Notes under the pieces: generated by a model | Seen by the model: only the letters and a program-made list of their open reading frames with translations | The model's database searches: none | Told to the model about the DNA's origin: nothing | Part shown: positions 21,059 to 29,282 of the stretch, one piece after another | How positions within the stretch are numbered: position 1 is the first letter of the stretch | Layout of the letters: the number at the start of each line of letters is the position of its first letter | Made by a program: the position numbers and the translations under genes | Assembly: GCF_000222305.1 (NCBI RefSeq) | Contig: NC_015921.1 | Span: forward strand, 124,001 to 188,000 | DNA: 64,000 bases | Reading direction: 5' to 3' | Origin: Borreliella bissettiae DN127 | GTDB lineage: Bacteria; Spirochaetota; Spirochaetia; Borreliales; Borreliaceae

Positions 21059-21958
21059 TTATTTATTATATATTTCTAAAAATCTTTTAAATTTATTCTC
21101 TCTCTTTCCACTATAATGATCTGTATTCAAATAGCTAAATTTAATAAAAATAGACTGCATAATCCTATCTAAAATAATAGCTATAATAACAACTGCTAAT
21201 CCAGATATTAAACCCTCACCAAAATTTAATCTTTCTATAGAGTAAATTACAGTCCTGCCCAAACCAGAAGATCCAACCATTGCAGCAATTACTATCATAG
21301 ATATCGCCATCATTATTGACTGATTAATACCCTCAATTATACTCTGAAGAGAAAGAGGAAGCTGAACTTGAAAAAGAATGCGTAAATTACTACTACCAAA
21401 GGACTTAGCTGCCTCTATTACTTCATCTGAAACTTGAACAATTCCCAGCCTTGTATATCTAATAACAGGAGGCATAGCAAAAACTATTGTAGCAAAAATA
21501 GCAGAGGCTGTACCCATTCCAAAAAAAGGAATAGCGGGAATCAAGTAAATAAAAGGGGGCATTGCTTGCATTAAATCTAGAATGGGTTTTAAAAAAACAT
21601 AAAACTTTGGGAAATATCCCCCCAAAATACCTATAGGAATTCCCAAAATAACAGAAACTAATACAGAGACAAATATAATAGCTATTGTATCCATTGAAGC
21701 TTCCCAAAGATTAAAATACAAAATAAAAAAGAATCCGGGTAAAATTAAAAATATTAATCTCTTTTTTAAGAAAACAAAACTTAGCAAACATACAGTCAAA
21801 ATAAAAATAAGTGGATTAACAAAAAGAAATAAATTTTTCAAATTTTCATATAAAAAAATTATACTTTTAGAAAAACCTACCCCATCAGAAATTGAAAAAT
21901 TATCAACCAAAAAATCAAAAAAATTATCTATTTTTAATATAAAAAAATCTTTATTCAT
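21059..21958 (-). CDS. proW: Glycine betaine/L-proline ABC transporter permease
   Basis: 299 residues with about six membrane segments. The binding-protein-dependent permease EAA-type loop is EAAKSFGSSNLRILFQVQLPLSLQSIIEGINQSIM. The long N-terminal stretch (about 1-60) before the transport core is typical of ProW. It forms the inner-membrane channel for osmoprotectant uptake. Six bases separate it from proV, and the proX leader begins directly after its stop codon, so proV-proW-proX is one operon. Confidence 0.95.
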   Translation of the reverse strand: MNKDFFILKIDNFFDFLVDNFSISDGVGFSKSIIFLYENLKNLFLFVNPLIFILTVCLLSFVFLKKRLIFLILPGFFFILYFNLWEASMDTIAIIFVSVLVSVILGIPIGILGGYFPKFYVFLKPILDLMQAMPPFIYLIPAIPFFGMGTASAIFATIVFAMPPVIRYTRLGIVQVSDEVIEAAKSFGSSNLRILFQVQLPLSLQSIIEGINQSIMMAISMIVIAAMVGSSGLGRTVIYSIERLNFGEGLISGLAVVIIAIILDRIMQSIFIKFSYLNTDHYSGKRENKFKRFLEIYNK

Positions 21959-21964
21959 AAATTC

Positions 21965-23083
21965 CTATCTTGATAATAAATCAGAGATTTCATTTAAACT
22001 AACATAACCAACAATAGTTCCTTTTTCTTTTATTATTAAATAATCTTGCTTATTCAAATATTCAACAATTTTTTTTATCTCATCATTTAAATCTAAATTT
22101 AAAGATATAAGGTTATCATACCTTTTATTGAGAACTTTGTCATATAAACTGAAATTTTCACCTTGACATTTGATAATAACATTTAAACCATTATCACTAC
22201 CAGAGTTTAAATCAAAATCATCTTTTAAAATATCTTTTATTTTTAAAATATTTAAAACAGGTAAATTTTTAATAAAATCAGATATAAAATCTGTACTAGG
22301 ATTAGCTAAAATTTCTAAAGGTTTGCCAACTTGAATGATTTTTCCATCTCTCATAAAAGCAATTCTATGTCCCAATTTAAAAGCTTCAATTAAATCGTGA
22401 GTAATAAACACAACTGTTTTTTTAAGTTTAGCTACCAGCCTTAAAAGTTCTTCTTGCATTTCTCCTTTAATTAAAGGGTCAAGTGCCGAAAAAGCCTCAT
22501 CCATTAAAAGAATATCTGGATTAACCACTAATGCTCTTGCTATTCCGACTCTTTGCTTCATCCCCCCAGAAAGTTCATTAATATACTTGTATTTTGAATC
22601 CTCAAGCCCCACAAGATTTAATACCTCAATAGCACGCTCTTCTCTGATCTTCCTGGGAACATGTTTAACTTCAAGTCCATAAGTAACGTTTCTCAATACA
22701 TTCATATGAGGGAAAAGTCCAAAGTTTTGAAAAACCATTGCAAATTTATCTTTTCTTAAATTAGAAAGATCTTTGCGATTTATAGCATTCATTTCCATAT
22801 TATTTACCAAAATAGATCCTGAATCTATTTTATAGATACCGTTTAAACACCTGACTAAAGTAGACTTGCCACAACCAGACATACCCATAATAACTAAAAT
22901 TTCATTTTCATAAACATCAAGATTAATATTGGCATTTGCAATAAAAATAGAAGATTCTTTGTAGATTTGCATTCTATCTTTGCCATCTTCATAATCTTTT
23001 ATAGCTTGACTTATCTGCTTTTTGTCAACATAATACGAAAATACTTTATAACAATCTTTGATTTTAACAGCAACCCTACTCAA
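21965..23083 (-). CDS. proV: Glycine betaine/L-proline ABC transporter ATPase
   Basis: 372 residues, TTG start at 23083 with GGAG six bases upstream. Walker A is GMSGCGKSTL, the signature motif is LSGGMKQRVGIARAL, and Walker B is DILLMDEAFSALDP. The C-terminal ~110 residues are CBS-like (DYLIIKEKGTIVGYVSLNEISDLL), as in ProV/OpuAA, where such domains sense ionic strength. One recognisable CBS repeat is clear; the other is degenerate. A minus-strand TATAAT is present at 23107-23112 without a good -35. Confidence 0.96.
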   Translation of the reverse strand: MSRVAVKIKDCYKVFSYYVDKKQISQAIKDYEDGKDRMQIYKESSIFIANANINLDVYENEILVIMGMSGCGKSTLVRCLNGIYKIDSGSILVNNMEMNAINRKDLSNLRKDKFAMVFQNFGLFPHMNVLRNVTYGLEVKHVPRKIREERAIEVLNLVGLEDSKYKYINELSGGMKQRVGIARALVVNPDILLMDEAFSALDPLIKGEMQEELLRLVAKLKKTVVFITHDLIEAFKLGHRIAFMRDGKIIQVGKPLEILANPSTDFISDFIKNLPVLNILKIKDILKDDFDLNSGSDNGLNVIIKCQGENFSLYDKVLNKRYDNLISLNLDLNDEIKKIVEYLNKQDYLIIKEKGTIVGYVSLNEISDLLSR

Positions 23084-23175
23084 AGCAAACTCCTCAATAA
23101 GCCTGCATTATACTTCATAACACATCATTATAAATTATACTAAAATTATTAAATTTTTGCCGACCCAAAATAAAA

Positions 23176-23206
23176 AACAAAAGACCCCTTTAAAGGATCT
23201 TTTGTT
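23176..23206. terminator. Strong hairpin terminator after flaB (and readable from either side)
   Basis: A perfect 9-bp inverted repeat AACAAAAGA / TCTTTTGTT encloses a CC-TTTAAA-GG core. On the minus strand, the flaB direction, it is followed by TTTTTTATTTT. It lies 38 bases beyond the flaB stop and insulates flaB from proV. Confidence 0.75.
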
Positions 23207-23243
23207 AAAAATTTGTACCAATTATACCAATTAAATTAGAATT

Positions 23244-24254
23244 TTATCTAAGCAATGACAAAACATATTGAGGAACTTGATTAGCCTGAGCAATCATTGC
23301 CATTGCAGATTGTGTTAAAATGCTATTAGTTGTAGCTGCCACAACCTCATCTGTCATTGTAGCATCTTTTATTTGAGCATAAGATGCTTTTAGATTTTCA
23401 ATTGCATACTCAGTACTATTCTTTATAGATTCAAGTCTATTTTGGAAAGCACCCAAATTTGCTCTTTGATCACTTACCATTCTAATAGCATTTTCTATTT
23501 TAGCAAGTGATGTATTAGCATCAACTGTGGTTGTAACATTAACAGGAGAATTAACTCCACCCTGAGAAGGCGCTGTAGCAGGTGCTGGCTGTTGAGCTCC
23601 TTCTTGCTGAACACCTTCTTGAACAGGTGCAGCCTGAGCAGTTTGAGCTCCCTCACCAGAGAAAAGATTTGCGACATTAGCTGCATAAATATTTACAGCA
23701 ATAGCTTCATCTTGGTTTGCTCCAACATGAACTCTTAAGGTCCAAGAAGCCTGAGACCCTGAAAGTGATGCTGGTGTGTTAATTTTTGCAGGCTGCATTC
23801 CAAGCTCTTCAGCTGTTTTTACATTTTGAGAAGCAGATTTGTTTGACAACATGTGCATTTGGTTATATTGAGCTTGATCAGCAATTCTATTAATTTCGTC
23901 TGTAAGTTGCTCTATTTCAATTTGTATAGAACCTCTGTCTGCATCTGAATATGTGCCGTTACCTGATTGAACTGCCAATTCTTTCATTCTTACTAAAACT
24001 TTTTCTACTTCATTCAAATTTCCTTCTGTTGTCTGAATAAAATTAATAGCTTTAGAAGTGTTTCTAGAAGCTTGTGACAAGCCTCTTATTTGAGCATTAA
24101 TCTTACCAGAAACTCCCATACCAGCAGCATCATCAGAAGCTCGATTAATTCTGTACCCACTAGAAAGCTTTTCTTGAGTTTTGCTAAGATTAGCAGCATT
24201 AATACCATTATTTCTTGAAGCATTAATAGCTGATGTATTATGATTTATAATCAT
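23244..24254 (-). CDS. flaB: Flagellin FlaB, main periplasmic flagellar filament protein
   Basis: 336 residues. The N-terminal D0/D1 (MIINHNTSAINASRNNGINA... LSSGYRINRASDDAAGM) and C-terminal D1/D0 (NLKASYAQIKDATMTDEV... VPQYVLSLLR) are conserved flagellin cores. The short variable middle (about 195-235) is rich in Gln, Pro and Ala (QEGVQQEGAQQPAPATAPSQ), a Lyme-group hallmark. There is no signal peptide, as expected for export through the flagellar secretion apparatus. The filament lies in the periplasm and shapes the cell. Translation is likely controlled by CsrA through two leader hairpins. It is monocistronic, with a strong GGAGGA and a strong terminator. Confidence 0.98.
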   Translation of the reverse strand: MIINHNTSAINASRNNGINAANLSKTQEKLSSGYRINRASDDAAGMGVSGKINAQIRGLSQASRNTSKAINFIQTTEGNLNEVEKVLVRMKELAVQSGNGTYSDADRGSIQIEIEQLTDEINRIADQAQYNQMHMLSNKSASQNVKTAEELGMQPAKINTPASLSGSQASWTLRVHVGANQDEAIAVNIYAANVANLFSGEGAQTAQAAPVQEGVQQEGAQQPAPATAPSQGGVNSPVNVTTTVDANTSLAKIENAIRMVSDQRANLGAFQNRLESIKNSTEYAIENLKASYAQIKDATMTDEVVAATTNSILTQSAMAMIAQANQVPQYVLSLLR

Positions 24255-24256
24255 AT

Positions 24257-24272
24257 ATCATTCCTCCATGAT
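24257..24272 (-). promoter_or_regulatory. CsrA-type site over the flaB Shine-Dalgarno
   Basis: On the mRNA: ATCAT-GGAGGA-ATGAT, a 5-bp stem presenting the ribosome-binding site GGAGGA in its loop, seven bases before the ATG. A GGA in a hairpin loop is the hallmark of CsrA targets. CsrA repression of flaB in B. burgdorferi is established in the literature. Confidence 0.75.
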
Positions 24273-24293
24273 TAAATTTAATTATTTATTTTT

Positions 24294-24309
24294 GGCAAAT
24301 CCTTTTGCC
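24294..24309 (-). promoter_or_regulatory. Second CsrA-type hairpin in the flaB leader
   Basis: On the mRNA: GGCAAAAGGATTTGCC, a perfect 6-bp stem (GGCAAA/TTTGCC) with AGGA as loop, about 22 bases upstream of the SD hairpin. The spacing would suit one CsrA dimer bridging both sites. Confidence 0.72.
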
Positions 24310-24317
24310 TGTTAAAA

Positions 24318-24345
24318 AGAATAGCACAAAAATTTAAAAAAAAGA
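24318..24345 (-). promoter_or_regulatory. Candidate flaB promoter region
   Basis: A minus-strand TATTCT (24318-24323) is preceded by a T-rich stretch with no good -35 at 16-18 bp. Placement upstream of both CsrA hairpins fits a leader that contains them. The exact boxes are uncertain. Confidence 0.35.
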
Positions 24346-24380
24346 AACACAGACAGCAATAGCATTATAAATAATTGTTA

Positions 24381-26378
24381 TTATTTATTTCTTTGATTAA
24401 AATCAAAAGCTCTTAATGTATTTTCCTGATCTTTCATACGCTTAACAGTAAAATCTAAGGTATTAAGATCACCCTCCACTTTTCTCTCTCTATCTTCGTA
24501 TTTCTTTTTATAATCTTCAACTTTATTTTTTTGATTAAAAATTTTCAAGTCGTAATTTTTTATTTTATTATAAATAACTCCTCCGGAAGCCACAAGAGGC
24601 GACAGACAATCTCCTAGCATTTTAGCAATTCCATTATCATATACTCTGTCCCCATTAAGGTCAAATAAAAAAAGTTCTCTAACATTATCAATATTATTAC
24701 GAATTGATTCATCAAACTTTTTCTCATCAAGCCTTAAATATCTAGAAAGTCCACCAGAAGAAGAAATAGAATTAGTAAACACTCCCATTTGATTAATTAT
24801 TGAAAAATTAGGATCACTAGTAACATAAGGTTTAAAAATTATTGACTCTAGTCTGGACTTAAGATTTTTCAATAAAAATTCAGACCTTAGAATACCTAAA
24901 TTTTTATAAGCCTCTTCTTTTTGAGAATCACTAAGATATGTCAGCTCTTCAACTATATTAGACTTTTGATTGCTGGGTTGATCTTCATTGGAGCTTACAA
25001 TATTAATCTCAGCAAGAACCTCATTATAAGCACCAATAAAATCCAAAAGAACCCTCTTAATCCCTTCATAATCGGGTTCAACTTTAGCTTCAACCACATC
25101 GCTTGAGGCTTTTTTTAAACTTAATGTCACATTTGGAACCAAATCATTAATAAAATTTGAATCTCTCTCAACATCTACTCCATCAAATTTAATTTTTGCA
25201 TTCTCAGCAAAACTTTTAGCATTTATTGGCAAATAACCATCTCTATTTTTGGGGTCAAAAATTTCAATATTACTAATAACAATTACTTTATTATTTGCTT
25301 TATTTTCAATATTTATTTCTTCCAGATTGGAAAGAGCTCCAACATCAACTTCAACTTCTTCAAAATCATTTGAAATATTTATTAAAGGAAGCTCTAAAGA
25401 ACCTCCCTTGCTACTTATTTTAACCATATTCATTTGAATATATTTTTTTTCCAAAGGAGTTTTTAAATCAGATCCAAGATCAACTACACTATCTTCACTG
25501 TCAACTTTTGCATCCTTAAATGTAGCCCCTCCGGGATTAAAAATAATCTTACTATCAGGCTCTTCTAGGTCTGTATCAAAATATTTAACTTCAAATTTAA
25601 TTTTACTCCTAGATGTAATTTCAATGTCTTCAGGAATTTCAATTGATACTTCTGAAAGCGGATTTAAAACAAGACTATTGTTCTCAAAAGCAAGTCTATT
25701 ATTACTGCTAGATTGATTTACAGCAATATCTGAAAGACTGGGATTAAAATTAGTTTTAAGTTCACTCAAAATTCCAATTTGCTTAGCAAAAGACAATCCC
25801 TCTCCTTTGATAACAAGCTTGTTTTCTTTGCCTTCCTTTAAGGATTGCAAAACAAAACGACTGTTTCCATTTTTATCGCTTTTTACTATTTTTGCAGATA
25901 AAAAACCCTTTCCCTTGTTATTGATATCCCTTACAAGTAAATCAATGTTACCATTGCTTTTTACATTAATTTCCTTCTTGCCAACTAAAAATATATAATC
26001 TCCTTCTGGAATTGTAACTTTTTTAGGATCAAAATTTGCAGACAAAAACACATCAGCTGATGCTATTTGATCAACAATTAATTTGTGAGTCTCATTCTTA
26101 GATCCATATCTAGTAGACAAGGTTAAAACCTCGCTATTGCTAGAATTTCCCGACATTAGATTAAAAGGACTGTTAAGCGATGTAATTTCTTTTGCAAGAG
26201 AATTTAAAGTAGAGATTTTTCTATTAATTAACTGCCAAGCACTTTTTTCTTGTTCTAAAGATTCAAGTTTTTTGAAAGAAGTATCAATTTTAGCTTTATC
26301 GGACTTAAGCATGGATTCACGAATTTCTTTAGTATTATATTTACTCTCAAGTCCAGGAACAAAAAATCCTGATGCCAA
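24381..26378 (-). CDS. fliD: Flagellar filament cap protein FliD (HAP2)
   Basis: 665 residues, TTG start with GGAGG seven bases upstream. The N-terminus (FFVPGLESKYNTKEIRESMLKSDKAKIDTSFKKLESLEQEKSAWQ) matches FliD. The C-terminus carries the FliD_C pattern (GGLSRYLRLDEKKFDESIRNNIDNVRELFLFD) and coiled coils at both ends. It caps the growing filament and folds exported flagellin. It lies 126 bases upstream of flaB on the same strand; flaB probably also has its own promoter. A TATAAT at 26399-26404 (minus strand) may serve fliD. Confidence 0.95.
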   Translation of the reverse strand: MASGFFVPGLESKYNTKEIRESMLKSDKAKIDTSFKKLESLEQEKSAWQLINRKISTLNSLAKEITSLNSPFNLMSGNSSNSEVLTLSTRYGSKNETHKLIVDQIASADVFLSANFDPKKVTIPEGDYIFLVGKKEINVKSNGNIDLLVRDINNKGKGFLSAKIVKSDKNGNSRFVLQSLKEGKENKLVIKGEGLSFAKQIGILSELKTNFNPSLSDIAVNQSSSNNRLAFENNSLVLNPLSEVSIEIPEDIEITSRSKIKFEVKYFDTDLEEPDSKIIFNPGGATFKDAKVDSEDSVVDLGSDLKTPLEKKYIQMNMVKISSKGGSLELPLINISNDFEEVEVDVGALSNLEEINIENKANNKVIVISNIEIFDPKNRDGYLPINAKSFAENAKIKFDGVDVERDSNFINDLVPNVTLSLKKASSDVVEAKVEPDYEGIKRVLLDFIGAYNEVLAEINIVSSNEDQPSNQKSNIVEELTYLSDSQKEEAYKNLGILRSEFLLKNLKSRLESIIFKPYVTSDPNFSIINQMGVFTNSISSSGGLSRYLRLDEKKFDESIRNNIDNVRELFLFDLNGDRVYDNGIAKMLGDCLSPLVASGGVIYNKIKNYDLKIFNQKNKVEDYKKKYEDRERKVEGDLNTLDFTVKRMKDQENTLRAFDFNQRNK

Positions 26379-26554
26379 AATAACGCCCTCCGGGGTAAAT
26401 TATATCATTAATAAAATTGAAAATAAAATACAATATGTAATAAAAAAACATAAACTTTTAAGCATCCAAACAATTTAAAATAAAAAAGTATAAAAAGTAA
26501 AAACTTTAAAAAAAATTAATGTTTATAGTAAAATAAATTAAAAGGAGCATAAAA

Positions 26555-27760
26555 ATGCCAAATTTTTGCTTATTTAACTCAAAATCCGTTTTAACTGGAA
26601 ATGATAAACTGGATAATTCGGCAGTTCTGATTAAAGACAATAAAATTTTTGATATTGTAACATCTGATAGACTTAAAAAAATGGATCTGGAAGAGTACCA
26701 GATGATTGACGCAAAAGGCAATTACATAACTCCTGGTCTTTATGACAATCATATTCATGGATTTCACGGTTATGGGACAGATCAATGTTCAACAGAATCA
26801 ATACTTAAAATGTCAGAACATTTAGCTCAATACGGTGTAGTAGGATTTTTGCCAACTATTTATCCAAGACCAATAGATGAAATGATTGAAGCAATAAAAG
26901 CTTGCACAGCAGCAATAGGTAAAGAAAAAGGAGCTAAAATTTTGGGACTTCACCTTGAAGGGCCTTTTTTTTCTCCTGAAAAAAAAGGAGCGCACCCTGT
27001 TTCTCATCTTCATGAACCTAGTATTAAAGTTATGCAAAAACTAATAGATGCAGCTGGCGGGGTATTTACGGGATCAAACGGCAAAAGAAAAACACACATA
27101 AGCACAATGACTGTTGCTCCTGAGCTTAAAGGCATGAGAGAACTTGCAATATTTTGCCTTGAAAACAATATAAACCTTCAAGCAGGACATACAAACGCAA
27201 CATATGAAAATATGATAGAGGGATTTCAAGTTGGAATACTTCACACAACCCATTTTTTCAACGCAATGTCAAAACTTGACCACAGAAATCCAAATGCAAT
27301 AGGAGCAGTATTAATACATGGCGATGTTTCTTGCGAAATTATTGCAGATGGCTACCATATTCATCCAAAATTAGTTTTAATGCTTAGAAAGCTTAAAGAT
27401 ATAAGTAAAATAGTCCTTGTAACTGACGGACTTACTCCAAATTGTCAAACTTGTGGAAAACTAATTGCAAACGGAGATGAAGTTTATATTGCAGAAGATG
27501 GATTATTCCATAGCGTAAAAAGCAACACAATAGCCGGATCAACACTCACAATGATACAAGGTCTTAAAAATTTAGTAGAATTCGGATACAGCTTAAGCGA
27601 TGCTGTTCAAGCAAGCTCCTACAATCCAACAAGAATCCTAAATATTGATAAAAAGGGATTAATATGTCACGGATATGATGCAAGCATCAATGTCTTAGAT
27701 AAGGATTTTAATCTAAAGTTAACAATGGTAGAATCTAAAATAATTTTTAACAATCTATAA
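26555..27760 (+). CDS. nagA: N-acetylglucosamine-6-phosphate deacetylase
   Basis: 401 residues, amidohydrolase fold. Visible signatures are [18 protein letters not shown] (metal-binding His-x-His), [37 protein letters not shown] and LVTDGLTP (catalytic Asp). It removes acetate from GlcNAc-6-phosphate, the first committed step in GlcNAc use; chitobiose/GlcNAc from tick and medium is a known carbon and wall source for these bacteria. An AAAAGGAG ribosome site precedes the ATG. It forms an operon with nagB (26-bp gap). Confidence 0.97.
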   Translation: MPNFCLFNSKSVLTGNDKLDNSAVLIKDNKIFDIVTSDRLKKMDLEEYQMIDAKGNYITPGLYDNHIHGFHGYGTDQCSTESILKMSEHLAQYGVVGFLPTIYPRPIDEMIEAIKACTAAIGKEKGAKILGLHLEGPFFSPEKKGAHPVSHLHEPSIKVMQKLIDAAGGVFTGSNGKRKTHISTMTVAPELKGMRELAIFCLENNINLQAGHTNATYENMIEGFQVGILHTTHFFNAMSKLDHRNPNAIGAVLIHGDVSCEIIADGYHIHPKLVLMLRKLKDISKIVLVTDGLTPNCQTCGKLIANGDEVYIAEDGLFHSVKSNTIAGSTLTMIQGLKNLVEFGYSLSDAVQASSYNPTRILNIDKKGLICHGYDASINVLDKDFNLKLTMVESKIIFNNL

Positions 27761-27786
27761 CTTTAAACCATTTTAAGGGGATCAAA

Positions 27787-28593
27787 ATGAGATTAATAGT
27801 CAGACCTACATACGAAGACATATCAAGATGGGCAGCCAATCACGTAGCACAAAAAATTAAAGAATTTTCTCCAACAAAAGAAAAACCATTTATCCTTGGA
27901 CTTCCAACGGGAAGTTCTCCAATTGGCATGTATAAGAATTTAATTGAATTAAATAAAGATAAAAAAATTTCATTTCAAAATGTCATAACTTTTAACATGG
28001 ATGAATATATAGGAATTGAAAAAAATCATCCTCAAAGTTACCATTCATTTATGTGGAAAAATTTTTTTTCTCACATTGATATTAAAAAAGAAAACATAAA
28101 TATACTAAATGGAAATGCTTTAAATCTTGAAAAAGAATGTGAAGAATATGAAAAAAAAATCAAATCTTTCGGGGGAATCATGCTTTTTGTAGGTGGAATT
28201 GGACCTGATGGTCACATTGCTTTTAACGAACCCGGCTCCTCCCTAACATCAAGAACAAGAATTAAAACCTTAACCCAAGATACAATCATTGCTAATTCAA
28301 GATTTTTTGAGGGCAATCTGAGCAAAGTTCCTAAAAGTGCGCTAACTGTTGGAGTTGGAACAATCATGGATTCACAAGAAATTTTAATAATAGTAAACGG
28401 CCACAGCAAAGCAAGAGCACTAAAACATGCCATTGAAAAAAGCATTAATCATATGTGGACAATTAGCGCGCTTCAACTACATAAAAACGCAATTATAGTA
28501 TCTGACAAAAACGCAACTTACGAATTAAAAGTCGGAACAGTAGAATACTTTAATGATATAGAAAGAGAAAACTTTAATAATGACTTAAAATAA
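27787..28593 (+). CDS. nagB: Glucosamine-6-phosphate deaminase
   Basis: 268 residues, the usual length. Motifs: [33 protein letters not shown] (catalytic Asp) and [18 protein letters not shown] with the active-site His. It converts glucosamine-6-phosphate to fructose-6-phosphate and ammonia, delivering GlcNAc carbon to glycolysis. AGGGG lies upstream of its ATG. It is the last gene of nagA-nagB and converges on sodA. Confidence 0.97.
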   Translation: MRLIVRPTYEDISRWAANHVAQKIKEFSPTKEKPFILGLPTGSSPIGMYKNLIELNKDKKISFQNVITFNMDEYIGIEKNHPQSYHSFMWKNFFSHIDIKKENINILNGNALNLEKECEEYEKKIKSFGGIMLFVGGIGPDGHIAFNEPGSSLTSRTRIKTLTQDTIIANSRFFEGNLSKVPKSALTVGVGTIMDSQEILIIVNGHSKARALKHAIEKSINHMWTISALQLHKNAIIVSDKNATYELKVGTVEYFNDIERENFNNDLK

Positions 28594-28627
28594 ACTAATT
28601 AAATTTTTAAAGTAAAATACTAAATAT

Positions 28628-28642
28628 AAGATTGAAAATCTT
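28628..28642. terminator. Short hairpin between convergent nagB and sodA
   Basis: AAGATT-GAA-AATCTT, a perfect 6-bp stem with a 3-base loop, midway between the two stop codons. A short T-rich stretch follows on the plus strand (TTTATAAAAT). It is a weak candidate for a shared terminator. Confidence 0.35.
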
Positions 28643-28655
28643 TATAAAATAGGGG

Positions 28656-29267
28656 CTAATTATCAACTTCATTGTAAATTTTTGAAACTTCTTCCCAATT
28701 TAAAGCCTTTAAAAATGCATCAACATATTCAATTCTTCTATTTTGATATTTAAGATAATAAGCATGCTCCCAAACATCAATACCTAAAATTGGTTTATAA
28801 GACTTCATTAAAGGACTATCCTGATTAGGCATTGAAATCACTTTAAGCCCTCTATCAGGGCACAATACTAACCATGCCCAACCACTTCCAAAAATTTTCA
28901 TCGCGGTATCTTTCAAATTAGCCTTAAGAACATCTAGGCTTCCAAAAGCTGCATTAATATCGTCTTTAAATTTTTCAAAAAGATTATCCTTGTTTCCCGG
29001 CCTTAAAGTTCTAAAATATAAAGTATGGTTAGAATAACCCCCAGCATTATTTCTTATTAAAGTTTGAAATTCTTCTGGGAAATCATGAATATTTTTTAAT
29101 ATATTTGACACATCTGTTAAATGAATTTTATCCATTTTTTCCAAAATAGAATTCAAATTCATTACAAAACCATTATGGTGCTTGCTATGGTGAATTTCCA
29201 TAGTTTTGGCATCAATATAAGGCTCAACAGCATCATAATCATAACCAAGTTCTGGCAGATTAAACAT
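28656..29267 (-). CDS. sodA: Superoxide dismutase (Mn/Fe family)
   Basis: 203 residues. Metal ligands are recognisable in [17 protein letters not shown] (His), NHTLYF (His) and [17 protein letters not shown] (Asp and His). The start ([19 protein letters not shown]) is canonical. It converts superoxide to peroxide. Because Borrelia do without iron, manganese is the likely metal; this comes from general knowledge, not from the sequence. A strong AGGAGG precedes the ATG, and the gene starts 15 bp after secA ends, suggesting a secA-sodA transcript. Confidence 0.97.
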   Translation of the reverse strand: MFNLPELGYDYDAVEPYIDAKTMEIHHSKHHNGFVMNLNSILEKMDKIHLTDVSNILKNIHDFPEEFQTLIRNNAGGYSNHTLYFRTLRPGNKDNLFEKFKDDINAAFGSLDVLKANLKDTAMKIFGSGWAWLVLCPDRGLKVISMPNQDSPLMKSYKPILGIDVWEHAYYLKYQNRRIEYVDAFLKALNWEEVSKIYNEVDN

Positions 29268-29282
29268 AAAAAACCTCCTGTT

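Noticed and set aside
21459-21707. 82-residue minus-strand ORF with many Cys and Tyr
   Set aside because: Alternative frame within proW; the composition is a by-product of membrane-helix codons.
23495-23686. Small ORF or repeat locus in the Gln/Pro/Ala-rich part of flaB
   Set aside because: It is the normal variable insert of Borrelia FlaB read in another frame.
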